This document shows, one piece after another, positions 48,881-58,601 of a DNA stretch of 64,000 bases (within the stretch, counting starts at the first letter, position 1; each line of letters opens with the position of its first letter). Both the position numbers and the translations under genes were made by a program. This DNA comes from Rhyacichthys aspro (taxonomy: Eukaryota > Chordata > Actinopteri > Gobiiformes > Rhyacichthyidae). The stretch covers positions 19,648,731 through 19,712,730 of the forward strand of contig CM072148.1 of assembly GCA_036850595.1 (NCBI GenBank), written 5' to 3'. A model generated the notes under the pieces. That model did not search any database. It was not told the DNA's origin and saw nothing but the letters and a program-made list of their open reading frames with translations.

Positions 48881-51608
48881 ATGCATTCAAAAAGTTATGG
48901 CAGTGCATATAAAACAGTTGTTTTATCCAACACAACATCCATATTAGAAGGGAAACATATATTTGCAGATACTCTATCCCCTTTTCTGCTAATTTCCGGA
49001 AGGTTCAAAGAAATGTCTCTTACCAGTATTTAGTCTTGGTCAGTCATGTGGCCCATTTATGCTCCACCAGTGACTCTTTTGCAGGTTCTAGTTTGATGTA
49101 TAATGTTCACACCACACAAGCTCTTTACACAACAAAGCATACTGAATAAATGTAATAAATAACTAAAAACACACAGCTATTTTTTATAAATGAGGACACA
49201 TTTTAAACACATGCAATTCTTGTTTTTGTGCATATTCCAATACTTGCACATTTAATACGTACTCAATAACAATATGAACAAAGAGTAATGTCACACAAGA
49301 AGTCAGGATTTTGGACCAAATTGTGAAATAAAGAAATAAAGTTTTTCAATGGCCCTAAGCTTTTATTGTAAGGCATTTATGTCTCGATTGATTACGTGGT
49401 TTCTTTTGAGCTGTCCAAACACTCTAAGTGGAGTGAATTAAAATGCCAAGAGAGACGTGTGCTAATGTCTTGCATCTTTTTCCTTTAAAGAATCAGACAT
49501 GGTCAGATCTTTTTCAGTGATGTTTGTGGAGCTCGAGACATCTTACATCAGTGTGCCGTCATGTTTTCAAAGCGTGATCAGGGGGACGGTGATGAAACTA
49601 GAAAAACACAGAAAAAAAGACTTGTGTTTCTGTCAAAAAGCTCAAAGTCTCACCACATGGGAGAAGAGACTGAAAGGGAGGCTATAGCAGAGCGCAGACG
49701 ACCGAGAATTTCCTCTGTGAATGAATGTATGTATGTAGGAGTATGTGTGCGCGGTAATGTGGGGGAACTAAATATTCTTGTGGTTATTCTCCCGTAGGGA
49801 AAAGCCAGGTCTATGAAGTGTGTAAGCTGCTCAGTGCGTGCGTTTGTGACTGAAAGGCCGTGACGAAGTGCCTCTCATTCCCATCTGCACGCTGAGCTCC
49901 CGATCTGACAGCGCTCCGGATCAATCAAAAACTTCCGGGATGGGAATGTTGAGGAAGCAGGAAAACATGACTCGCTTCCCTGGTTTTACACAAACCCAGA
50001 CAGACGGCTAGATCGATCCACAGGCCTCATCTGCGCTGCTGTTTGAAAACGACAACCATCCGGAGCTGAATCTCAAACAGGCTTCAAACGAGAGCACTTT
50101 TATGCACTTTAATACAGAAACTTTGTTTAGAAATTACATTTATCAGTAGTGTATTCTTCTCTTTGGAGGTGGCAAGGCAAAGACAATAAAAAAAAAAGGA
50201 TTTTGGTCAGGCTCTGCAACATACAATCTTGCTATTATACATTTGACACAAGGAGGCCTTTCCAGCACTTATTATGACATTAAAGGCACAGTAGGTGGAA
50301 TATGAGAATAGTAGCTAGATTATTGAAGAGAGGTTGCAATGTTTCCCACAGGAAATTGGCCTGATTCATGGAATTTATACACTCCACGAATTAGCCTTAA
50401 AAACCATCCCACTGATAGGCTTTGACAAAAATGCACCACAATATGAGTTAATAAAGTTAACATATTATACAAGATAATATTACATTTTGTATTAGGGCCA
50501 GGTATCATGTAGGACATAGCAATACGTACCTCGATGCATAGCTCAAGATACGATATGTACCTTCATACAGTGCAGTATGGCTTGATTTGAGACAATAACA
50601 ATATGTACTGCTTTATAATTAATGCTCAACAAAACCAACAAATGTTATATTTATCTTAAAAGAATGAACATGAAAATAAATTGCATTTTGTTCAATGTTT
50701 TTTTTCTGAAAATATCATAGAAAAACAAAATTTTCCCCAGTCTCTGGTTACTAGTGGTCAACCCACAAGAAATACTTTTGTACATTAGTTCTGGAGACAA
50801 ACAAATCTCAATAGTAAACAATGAACTCTTCCTGACAACAGTGTGGATTATCATATGCCACCACATTTTGTCCATTCCTTGGCCCTGTTCTTCGCTTTAA
50901 AGCCAAAATGTGTTTAAATATCTGTTTTGCAGTTCACCACATGCTTTCTTACATCATTATTTGTTGGAGAAATAATTGGGAGCTAGAGTCTATAAAACAA
51001 TACAGTACTTTTTTTTTCTCAGGGGACAAAAAAAAATGTAATGAATCTATGTAACATACTTATAAACTAATATATTTCAGCTGTTTAGGAAATTCAAAGT
51101 GTACATACGTATGAGATACACACCACTTTATTTTTCAGTTTAAAATGCTAAAATACACACACAAATGGCAAAAGAGATCGTAAACGCTATCTAACTTTCC
51201 AAACTTCTCTCTTCTATAACGCTACCTCATAAAACCGTGGCCACTGAGTGTCTCCTGAAGGTGAGGATTTGCCAGGAGAGGTCTCTGCCCTCTGTGGCCC
51301 TCCGTGGTCATTAGCCCAGGGTTGATTGTGATCAAGATTATTACACGCCTTGCTCTTGGTGTGAAATTTGTTGATTACTGCTCCAGGGGAAGACAATAAT
51401 GGGTTTGAATCTTCATTTGCACCCACCATCTGCCTGACAGTCCGATGTATTTGTTTGGAGATTAAAGCAGTCTAAAAGTAGGCACAGGGACATGACCCAG
51501 ATGACCTCAAATACTCAACTTTTATTGAGCTGCAGTGGGATATTTAGCTTTAGAAGAAACTGCGCTCAAAAAGAAGAAGAAAGAAGTAGACAGTTGTTTC
51601 AGTTGTAT
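48881..51608. other. Non-coding; two GC-richer patches
   Basis: 49800-50080 (with GCTCCGGATC and ACTTCCGGGA, ETS-like) and 51190-51470 have the mixed composition of possible conserved non-coding elements. TTAAAGGCACAGTAGGTGG at 50280 is another TTAAAG-type motif. No gene. Confidence 0.45.
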
Positions 51609-51676
51609 CTATGGTAGCCCTGCAGGGACATGCTTTTGACTATGAACAAATTGAGTGGAAATAGGTCTGATGATGA
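51609..51676. repeat. Unclassified dispersed repeat, copy 2
   Basis: CTATGGTAGCCCTGCAGGGA then CATGCT, a diverged spacer, AGTGGAAATAGGTCTGAT. Same order and strand as the copy at 39914-39976. Confidence 0.6.
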
Positions 51677-51954
51677 GCTTAAAGTCTCTTAGTTTTGAAT
51701 GTTCTAAGCCTTCATTCAAGAGTCTGTGTTTTAATTTCCATTATCAAAGTGTTGGATTCAAGTGCGTGGTCTGCTTTTGAAAAGGTAGAGCTAAACACTG
51801 CAGTCTGTTGATTGCATTATAATCATTGCTCGAACAAGAGGCAAAAAGAAAAACAGAAAACAGAAATAAATGTACAATATATAACAAAAAACATGGAATA
51901 TGTCTTGCTCTTGTGGTACATTCATGAAGAGAAATGCTAAATGCTGTAGTTTTT

Positions 51955-52110
51955 ATTATTATTATTTTTCTACATTGCATTAAACCCAACCAGAGTCCCT
52001 AAAACGTAGCAAAGTGGTGCAGTTCCATGTACCTTCAGCCTCTTATTTCACTACACACCAGGATTTACTCTATTCTTTACATTGTATTAATTATTGGCAA
52101 TACATCCACG
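51955..52110. repeat. Unclassified dispersed repeat B, copy 2
   Basis: Counterpart of 48690-48880. It begins about 280 bp after the other dispersed repeat at 51609, so the two may be parts of one larger element. Confidence 0.5.
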
Positions 52111-53590
52111 TTTTTGAAATGCTGCATCAAATATAATTTAAATCTAATTAACATTCTTCAGCTTTTGTTGCATGTAGCGTATGTGACTCTCCTGGACCCA
52201 TCATTGTGGAAATCATCTTTAGAGGTTACCCATCCTAACCCATGATGTACCAGTCAGTGGAATCTTGATTTTTTTTCCAGTTAGACAAATGCAAGAACTA
52301 TTATTTTGATGCAAGTACACAATGTTAAAAATGTGCTTTAGACCAAAGTGTCCCATTTTGTTCTAGAGTATACTACCAATTAAGCACCTTTAAACTACAG
52401 TTGTAAATCTGTGCGCCTCACTTACTGCAGGTCATAGGCTATGATCACTTTCTTCTGGCTGACCAAATACAAAAAATGAATTTGTATAACTAGTTCGCAG
52501 AGGTTGAATGATTTCCTAAACTTACAACATACAGATCCAATCATTAATTAACACTGTAAAAGACAGCAACACACATACAACTGTATAGTGTGAGATGGCA
52601 ATGAACAGGCAAGAATTAAGTCTTTGTCGATTTTAAAAGTAACAAATTTGTTTCTGCATGTTTCTTGGTGGACCAAAACACACTCTTGCTTTTGATCCTC
52701 TGAGTCAACATATTTCAAAACGTAATCTTGTAAAATGTACTGAGGAGCACTATAGTAAAGTGATGATCAACAGACAGTATTTTGTTACATCTCTTCAGTC
52801 ACCTCTCGGTTTTCGTCTTGAACTCCCATTACAGCGGATAAACTCTGAAAGTACAAATGTTTCTGTGGCGGCGCTATGTTTTTCTTCCTTTTTGTGCCAG
52901 CTCTGAACAGTGTCACTCATCTCCGACCTGACCACCCATTCCCGTAATACCTCCCATCATCACAAAACCCGCTTCAACAAAACACTTTTTAGCAGCGAAC
53001 GACCCTGGCTCTGTGCTTCTCTCCATATTTTTTTTTTTTTTTTTGAGACCTTCATAGCACTTTACGTCTTCATCTCTCGTCCAACAGAGCTCTTAGATTT
53101 CCACTGCTTCACTGAACTCCTACTCCCCGCAGCTTAAAACAAACAATAAAAATGATTTGCAGCTGCTCATTAACCCAACAGGTCACATGAGAAAGTGTTA
53201 ACAAAGAAGGTAAAGCAAGAATACCACCTGCTGCTTAACAGGAAACATTCAGACAATGCCGCAGGCCCCCCACCGAAAATTAACATCCATCAATCTACAG
53301 CACAATAGGTTAATGATTCAGGTTAGACAAACTTTTCACTGGAGTGACTCTACAGGCTGTTACTCCGGTCGCTCCGATTGATGTGGGTGGTACTGAAATT
53401 AACACGAGTGGGTGAGTGTGATTACTGCTAAAAATCACTAAAGATGTTCAAGGTTGGGTCAAGAGTCCAAAGAGAAGTTTAAGAGATTTCCAAAGAACTG
53501 CGTCTTGGTAAATGTGAAGCATTTATTGAACAGCCTCAGGTCTCCACTGGATTTTTACGTGTTTATTTCAAATCTTGACAGGTTATATAA
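52111..53590. other. Non-coding; pyrimidine-rich patch
   Basis: 52900-53140 is pyrimidine-rich with a 17-nt T-run at 53028-53044. The ORFs it creates have low-complexity composition. No gene recognised. Confidence 0.5.
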
Positions 53591-53629
53591 ACAGGTTGAT
53601 ACCTTATATCAACCTGTATAAGGTATCAA
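53591..53629. repeat. Two overlapping alternative hairpins
   Basis: Stem A pairs ACAGGTTGATA (53591-53601) with TATCAACCTGT (53607-53617). Stem B pairs TTGATACCTTATA (53596-53608) with TATAAGGTATCAA (53617-53629). Both are perfect and they compete for the same bases. Confidence 0.92.
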
Positions 53630-53825
53630 GGTATCTACAGAGTAGAACAACTTTTTATCTCTTCTTAACCCTGACATGTAAACCATTTACGTTTGACCCA
53701 CAACAAAAAATGTGTAATCACTGTAAACCTTTACTGTAATAAGTTTTTGATAAAAGTGTATACTTTTCAGTGTATTAAATAAAAGATTCCTTTTAGGATG
53801 AATGCCTTCAATTTCTAAGGTCACA

Positions 53826-54164
53826 TGTTGTTACTAACTGGCTCAGGTCAGTAACAAAAGAGAGGAGTCTCACACATAAAGTAGATTTAGCCAATTCATT
53901 TATTTAGTTAATTCTTTAAAAAAAGATGTACACATGTTTGTAATGGGCATCAGTAGTGTAAGGAGTGCTTGATGGTGTAGGTGTTTGGGTGGTGGAAGGT
54001 ATGAAGTCAGACATGTGAGCTGCAAACAAAGAGGGGGCTCACCTGAGGGAGAGAGACCTGAGAACACAGGAAGGCCTGCTTATAAAGACTAAGACACTCC
54101 CCTCTCTCAGGTGGGACACACCTGACGACCTGCCCACTCTGCAGCCAGAGTGTGGGCCGTCACA
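53826..54164 (-). mobile_element. Probable solo LTR
   Basis: Read on the minus strand it begins TGTGACGGCCCACACTC and ends TTAGTAACAACA, so it has TG...CA ends. A TATA-like TTATAAGCAGG lies about 80 nt in, and an AATAAA-type signal lies in the distal third, as in a U3-R-U5 layout. The look matches fish Ty3/gypsy LTRs. A GTCACA direct repeat lies at 53820-53825 and 54159-54164, so the exact ends are uncertain. No gag-pol, primer-binding site or second LTR is visible. Confidence 0.5.
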
Positions 54165-55291
54165 ATATAAACTTTAAGATTTGAAAGGTTATATTCGTTT
54201 TTATTATTATTGATTATCATTGTCATTTGTGTTTGTGAAACATGTAGAGGCCATGAATTGTTAGCACCACAACATTAGCAAGTGTTACCGCCTTATTAAT
54301 TAATTAATTTAATTTGCTTTAATTTATGTGCTGCTTGATTTTGATCCAGTAGCCTCATTTATAAGGTCCGCAAAGTCAAAAGTTCATGAAGCCTATCAGT
54401 TTTAGATATGTTTAGTCATACTACACCAGTCTGTTAATGGATGTTGAAGGTGTAAAGTTCTGATTATACCACTGTGCAACTGTAACATACACTTGATGAA
54501 TCAAAATGCCCTGGTTTCACATGTGTTTATACATAAGGCTATTTTTAAATTTCAACTTTACTGTAAAAACAAAAAAAAATGTTGGCCATTTCGGGGACAA
54601 AATACAGATGAACTAGAAGCTACCATAATAATCCCATCATAATATTTGTGATCATAAAAATGAGTAATCTAACAATATCAACAATATAACACACAGGCGT
54701 ACAGCAGTAAGTCATACAACAGTCCACAGCTGTGCTCCACTTCTGTTTTTCTTGCTGCAGTGAAAAGACAACAGTGGATTCAAAAAGAAACATAGGTTGC
54801 TTTTAAACAAACTTTAAAACCAGAAACATCTTTGAGACCATAATTTAGACTGTTTCTATATTTTCAGACAGTCCTATAAGGCACTTGCGCAACGGCAATG
54901 TTAAAGTAAATAAATAAATTTAAAAAAAAGAAACCAAAAAAAATAAATAGCTATTGGATATATCTTTAACATTACACCAAGCAAATTATTAGGTTTCAAA
55001 TAATATGTGATTCAATATATGATTTATTTTATAAAAGATAGAGTTTGTTATCGCATGTAAATTGCAAAATGGGGTGTATTTGTTTTATTAGAAGCAGTAG
55101 TCCTCTGTATAAGGGAATTTAGGCAACAGTACAAAATCAATATAAATCAATAGAATTATAAATTTGTGATTTCGGCATGAGAAAAATCAGACATTTTTAC
55201 CATAACCCCAAGACTGACATATAAAAATAAATTTTATTATTATTAGCACAGTGAAAAATAAATCAATACATTCAAAAATATGCTAATATAT
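54165..55291. other. AT-rich upstream flank of the coiled-coil gene
   Basis: No gene. Very AT-rich (for example TTAATTAATTAATTTAATTT near 54297). A TATAAAAATAA string at 55220-55230 lies about 240 bp before the ATG, rather far for a core TATA box unless the 5' UTR is long. Confidence 0.5.
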
Positions 55292-55305
55292 GTAACCATG
55301 GAAAC
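55292..55305 (+). promoter_or_regulatory. RFX-type X-box upstream of coiled-coil gene
   Basis: GTAACCATGGAAAC is close to the RFX palindrome (GTNRCC-N2-RGYAAC, with one A in place of Y). Its position, 153 bp before the ATG, is within the range usual for ciliary X-boxes. Binding is inferred only. Confidence 0.45.
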
Positions 55306-55321
55306 GGAATTCCAAATTCCA

Positions 55322-55346
55322 TGACATCACGGGATTGATGATGTCA
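55322..55346. promoter_or_regulatory. Inverted pair of CRE-like octamers
   Basis: TGACATCA (55322-55329) and its exact reverse complement TGATGTCA (55339-55346) are separated by 9 bp. Each differs from the CREB/CREM site TGACGTCA at one base. They lie 112-136 bp before the ATG and just downstream of the X-box. Confidence 0.4.
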
Positions 55347-55457
55347 CTAAATGTTTAGAACTTTCAAAGTGAACCTTCCGTCAGAGTTTAGTTCACAACA
55401 TTTCAACTCTTGAACGAGACAGACGCACGAAATCGAGCAGAACAAACCAAGCACAAA

Positions 55458-57674
55458 ATGAAGCCCTGGGGCGAATACACAGCAGAAGACGACCAGAAGC
55501 TGTATGAAGACATCTTCAGCACCGCATCAGACAGCCCTCCACCCGCAGCTGTTGACACCGAGGAGACCACCACCTCGAGAGTCCAGCTGCAGGAGATGGA
55601 GGCGGCTACGCTGAAGGTACAAGAAGAACTTCAGCAGCAGATGAGCATTGTCACCGAGCTCCAGGAGAAGTTGGCGAAGGAGGAGGAGGAGAAGAAGGCC
55701 CTCCACGGTTTGGTCGACCAATTAAGATCAGAGGTCACCACTGAAACCCGTCTGAGGCAGGCCGCCGAAGACGAATGTGGAATGAACCTGGTGTTCCTCA
55801 AGTTGGAGATGGGAACCAAAGCTTTGGCAGCTAAAGAAAGAGAGGAGACACTTCAGAAGGAGCTGAATGAGATCAAGTCCCGACTGGAGAAGGAGAGACA
55901 GACCTTCACCAACATCATTAAGAGGACCAAAGTAGCATATGACGCCGTTGTCCAAGACAGACAACAGGTTTCTAAAGAGATCGATGACAACTTTGCCAAA
56001 CTTCATCAGCTGCAGGACATGGAGAAAGCCGAGCATGAGAAAGAGAAGTGGCATATTTTGGACAAGATGGCACGGCTCAGATATTTATACAAGAACGAGT
56101 TCGACTGCCAGAAGAAGAAACAGGAAGAGCTGCAGGCAGCTCTGGAGAAGGCTCAAGAAGAGATCAAAAGATACGGCGAGTGGGAAGAAGAAAAGGCCTC
56201 CCTCGTTCAGGTATCTGAGGAGCTTAAAAAGATGCTGCAGGAAAAAGAGGAGGAGTTTCAAGTCCACCTGAAAGAGAAAGACGAAGAGTTTCAAGTCCAG
56301 CTGAAAGAGAAAGAGGAGGAGTTTCAAGTCCAGCTGAAAGACAAAGAGGAGGAGTTTAAAGTCCAGCTGAAAGACAAAGAGGAGGAGTTTAAAGTCCAAC
56401 TGAAAGACAAAGAGGAGGAGTTTCAAGTCCAGCTGAAAGACAAAGACGAAGAGTTTGAAATCCAGCTGAAAGACAAAGAGGAGGAGTTTGAAATCCAGCT
56501 GAAAGACAAAGAGGAGGAGTTTGAAATCCAGCTGAAAGACAAAGAAGAGGAGTTTAAAGTCCAGATGAAAGACAAAGAAGAGGAGTTTAAAGTCCAGCTG
56601 AAAGACAAAGAGGAGGAGTTTAAAATCCAGCTGAAAGACAAAGAGGAGGAGTTTAAAGTCCAGCTGAAAGACAAAGACGAAGAGTTTGAAATCCAACTGA
56701 AAGACAAAGAGGAGGAGTTTCAAGTCCAGCTGAAAGACAAAGAGGAGGAGTTTCAAGTCCAGCTGAAAGACAAAGAGGAGGAGTTTCAAGTCCAGCTGAA
56801 AGACAAAGAGGAGGAGTTTCAAGTCCAGCTGAAAGACAAAGAGGAGGAGTTTCAAGTCCAGCTGAAAGACAAAGAGGAGGAGTTTCAAGTCCAGCTGAAA
56901 GACAAAGAGGAGGAGTTTCAAGTCCAGCTGAAAGACAAAGAGGAGGAGTTTCAAGTCCAGCTGAAAGACAAAGAGGAGGAGTTTCAAGTCCAGCTGAAAG
57001 ACAAAGAGGAGGAGTTTCAAGTCCAGCTGAAAGACAAAGAGGAGGAGTTTCAAGTCCAGCTGAAAGACAAAGAGGAGGAGTTTCAAGTCCAGCTGAAAGA
57101 CAAAGAGGAGGAGTTTCAAGTCCAACTGAAAGACAAAGAGGAGGAGTTTCAAGTCCAGCTGAAAGACAAAGAGGAGGAGTTTCAAGTCCAGCTGAAAGAC
57201 AAAGAGGAGGAGTTTCAAGTCCAGCTGAAAGACAAAGAGGAGGAGTTTCAAGTCCAGCTGAAAGAGAAAGACGAAGAGTTTCAAGTCCAGCTGAAAGACA
57301 AAGAGGAGGAGTTTCAAGTCCAGCTGAAAGACAAAGAGGAGGAGTTTCAAGTCCAGCTGAAAGACAAAGAGGAGGAGTTTCAAGTCCAGCTGAAAGACAA
57401 AGAGGAGGAGTTTCAAGTCCAGCTGAAAGACAAAGAGGAGGAGTTTCAAGTCCAGCTGAAAGACAAAGAGGAGGAGTTTCAAGTCCAGCTGAAAGACAAA
57501 GAGGAGGAGTTTCAAGTCCAGCTGAAAGACAAAGAGGAGGAGTTTCAAGTCCAGCTGAAAGACAAAGAGGAAGAACACCAACTGATGCTGCAAATCGTCA
57601 GTGAATTGGAGGAGCAAATAGAGAAAGAGAAGAAGAAGAAGTGGTACCAGAAACTCTTCAAGCACTCATCTTAA
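55458..57674 (+). CDS. Intronless 40x11-residue repeat coiled-coil protein
   Basis: A 738-residue protein of unrecognised family. The start is ATG 55458, with A at -3. An in-frame TAG at 55389 and no in-frame ATG between exclude an upstream start. Layout: residues 1-35 acidic and proline-containing (MKPWGEYTAEDDQKLYEDIF); about 40-260 charged and Glu/Lys/Gln-rich, predicted coiled coil; 262-701 forty gap-free 11-residue units; 702-712 a degenerate unit; then a basic end KKKKWYQKLFKHSS. There is no signal peptide or membrane segment and only two cysteines outside the repeats. A structural, rod-like cytoplasmic or cytoskeletal role is inferred. No enzyme motif is visible. The absence of introns plus the 3' A-tract points to a retrocopy, but the frame is intact over 738 codons, so it is probably functional or young. 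Alternatives are a genuinely single-exon gene or a recent pseudogene. Confidence 0.85.
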   Translation: MKPWGEYTAEDDQKLYEDIFSTASDSPPPAAVDTEETTTSRVQLQEMEAATLKVQEELQQQMSIVTELQEKLAKEEEEKKALHGLVDQLRSEVTTETRLRQAAEDECGMNLVFLKLEMGTKALAAKEREETLQKELNEIKSRLEKERQTFTNIIKRTKVAYDAVVQDRQQVSKEIDDNFAKLHQLQDMEKAEHEKEKWHILDKMARLRYLYKNEFDCQKKKQEELQAALEKAQEEIKRYGEWEEEKASLVQVSEELKKMLQEKEEEFQVHLKEKDEEFQVQLKEKEEEFQVQLKDKEEEFKVQLKDKEEEFKVQLKDKEEEFQVQLKDKDEEFEIQLKDKEEEFEIQLKDKEEEFEIQLKDKEEEFKVQMKDKEEEFKVQLKDKEEEFKIQLKDKEEEFKVQLKDKDEEFEIQLKDKEEEFQVQLKDKEEEFQVQLKDKEEEFQVQLKDKEEEFQVQLKDKEEEFQVQLKDKEEEFQVQLKDKEEEFQVQLKDKEEEFQVQLKDKEEEFQVQLKDKEEEFQVQLKDKEEEFQVQLKDKEEEFQVQLKDKEEEFQVQLKDKEEEFQVQLKDKEEEFQVQLKDKEEEFQVQLKDKEEEFQVQLKEKDEEFQVQLKDKEEEFQVQLKDKEEEFQVQLKDKEEEFQVQLKDKEEEFQVQLKDKEEEFQVQLKDKEEEFQVQLKDKEEEFQVQLKDKEEEFQVQLKDKEEEHQLMLQIVSELEEQIEKEKKKKWYQKLFKHSS
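56241..57560 (+). repeat. 33-bp coding minisatellite, 40 units
   Basis: 1320 bp is exactly 40 units. Units 1-14 vary (EKEEEFQVHLK, DKEEEFKVQLK, DKDEEFEIQLK and others). Units 15-31 and 33-40 all encode DKEEEFQVQLK and are almost identical in DNA; the one difference I found is CAA for CAG in unit 27. Unit 32 (57264-57296) encodes EKDEEFQVQLK and matches unit 2 base for base. The 3' side has therefore expanded recently, and length variation between individuals is likely. Confidence 0.97.
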
Positions 57675-57785
57675 ACCATCCAACCTTAGCCCTCAATGTC
57701 CATGTCCCTCTCCATGGAGAGAGAGGGGAAAGCATACAAATAAAAAAATATAAATAAAACTAAAAAAAAAAAAAAAAAAAAAAAA
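57675..57785 (+). terminator. 3' UTR, poly(A) signals and genomic A-tract
   Basis: AATAAA at 57739-57744 and 57753-57758 is followed by 24 uninterrupted A at 57762-57785. The first signal is 17 bp before the A-tract, a normal cleavage distance, so the A-tract may be a reverse-transcribed poly(A) tail. A 14-bp palindrome CTCTCCATGGAGAG lies at 57708-57721 in the UTR. Confidence 0.7.
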
Positions 57786-58027
57786 GAATACCAGAAATGT
57801 TTATTTAAAGTACAGACTTCTTTTTTTAGTTATATAATTATTAAAACTGTAAAAGGTTGTAAAGAAGTTAAATTGACTATTCATTTGGTATGTGGCAAAA
57901 TGGGTTAGGTTTTTAATATTTTAAAGGTAATTTTGGGCTTCTGGCGGTTGAAGGAATAATTTAAGGATGCCCAATCCTACTGGCATGATTTCCAGGCTGT
58001 AGGTTCATTCATGGCCCATGCCAGAAG
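57786..58027. other. AT-rich 3' flank
   Basis: Nothing recognised. The bases after the A-tract (GAATACCAGAAATG) were compared by eye with the gene's 5' flank and no target duplication was found. Confidence 0.5.
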
Positions 58028-58410
58028 TGGTTTATTTGTTTAAATGGATCCCCATTAGTTGCTACCAAGTTAATAACTAGTCTACCTGGGGTCCATTACA
58101 TAAAAAACAGACAAAAATTAAAACAATAACAGATTCATCAAAGCAGTAATACAACAAATGAAAAAGACTTATAAACTAATACAAAATTTATCTTAGCTTT
58201 ATCTTATTCTTACTATTTTCTGTTTTTTAATAGAAAAAGGCAGCTTATTCCACTCACTATGCGGCCATATATAACATGATCTGCTGCACTGAAGAGGTTC
58301 TTACCACAGGAACAATAATATCACCATTTGTTTGTTGTCTAGTGGAATGACTGTGTCTGTTATAAACATAAACAAATTTGGAATGCAGGATTGTAGGCTT
58401 TGGGGGTCAA
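58028..58410 (-). mobile_element. Decayed LINE 3' fragment
   Basis: On the minus strand a coding end is readable in broken frames. TGGAATAAGCTGCCTTTTTC gives WNKLPF, continuing SIKK, a typical LINE ORF2 C-terminal motif. About 230 bp later comes a 3' UTR with TGGACCCCAGGTAGACTAGT and GGGGATCCATTTAAACAAAT. This tail matches the fragment at 37505-37640. Confidence 0.7.
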
Positions 58411-58424
58411 AAAACGTTGCACCG

Positions 58425-58601
58425 CCCTGAGACCCTCTGTAGATGATGGGTGTTTAGGGGCATGGTGACTGGGTACAGTGCCTCTGGACTGGCAGACCGG
58501 AGTAGTGGTTCCTATTTTAAGATGTTTTCCAACTACAGATCACACTCCTCAGCCTCCCCAGGAATGTCTACAGCAGAGTACTGGAGAGGAGAGTCCAGCA
58601 G
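58425..58601 (+). pseudogene. Non-LTR reverse-transcriptase fragment
   Basis: One frame reads PLDWQTGVVVP. After a deletion another frame reads ITLLSLPRNVYSRVLERR. Both match the finger region of a common fish non-LTR reverse transcriptase, with the intervening 'FKKGDRR.CSNYRG' segment largely lost. The clade is not resolved. It abuts the minus-strand LINE fragment and has the opposite orientation. Confidence 0.8.

Noticed and set aside
55410..55457. Longer N-terminus for the coiled-coil gene starting at TTG 55410
   Set aside because: TTG is not a normal start in vertebrates. The first in-frame ATG is 55458, with a good -3 A, and an in-frame TAG lies at 55389.
56085..57665. 526-codon antisense ORF (Leu/Phe/Val-rich repeats)
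   Set aside because: It exists only because the 33-bp unit has no stop in that antisense frame and its length is a multiple of three. It has no independent start context or domain.
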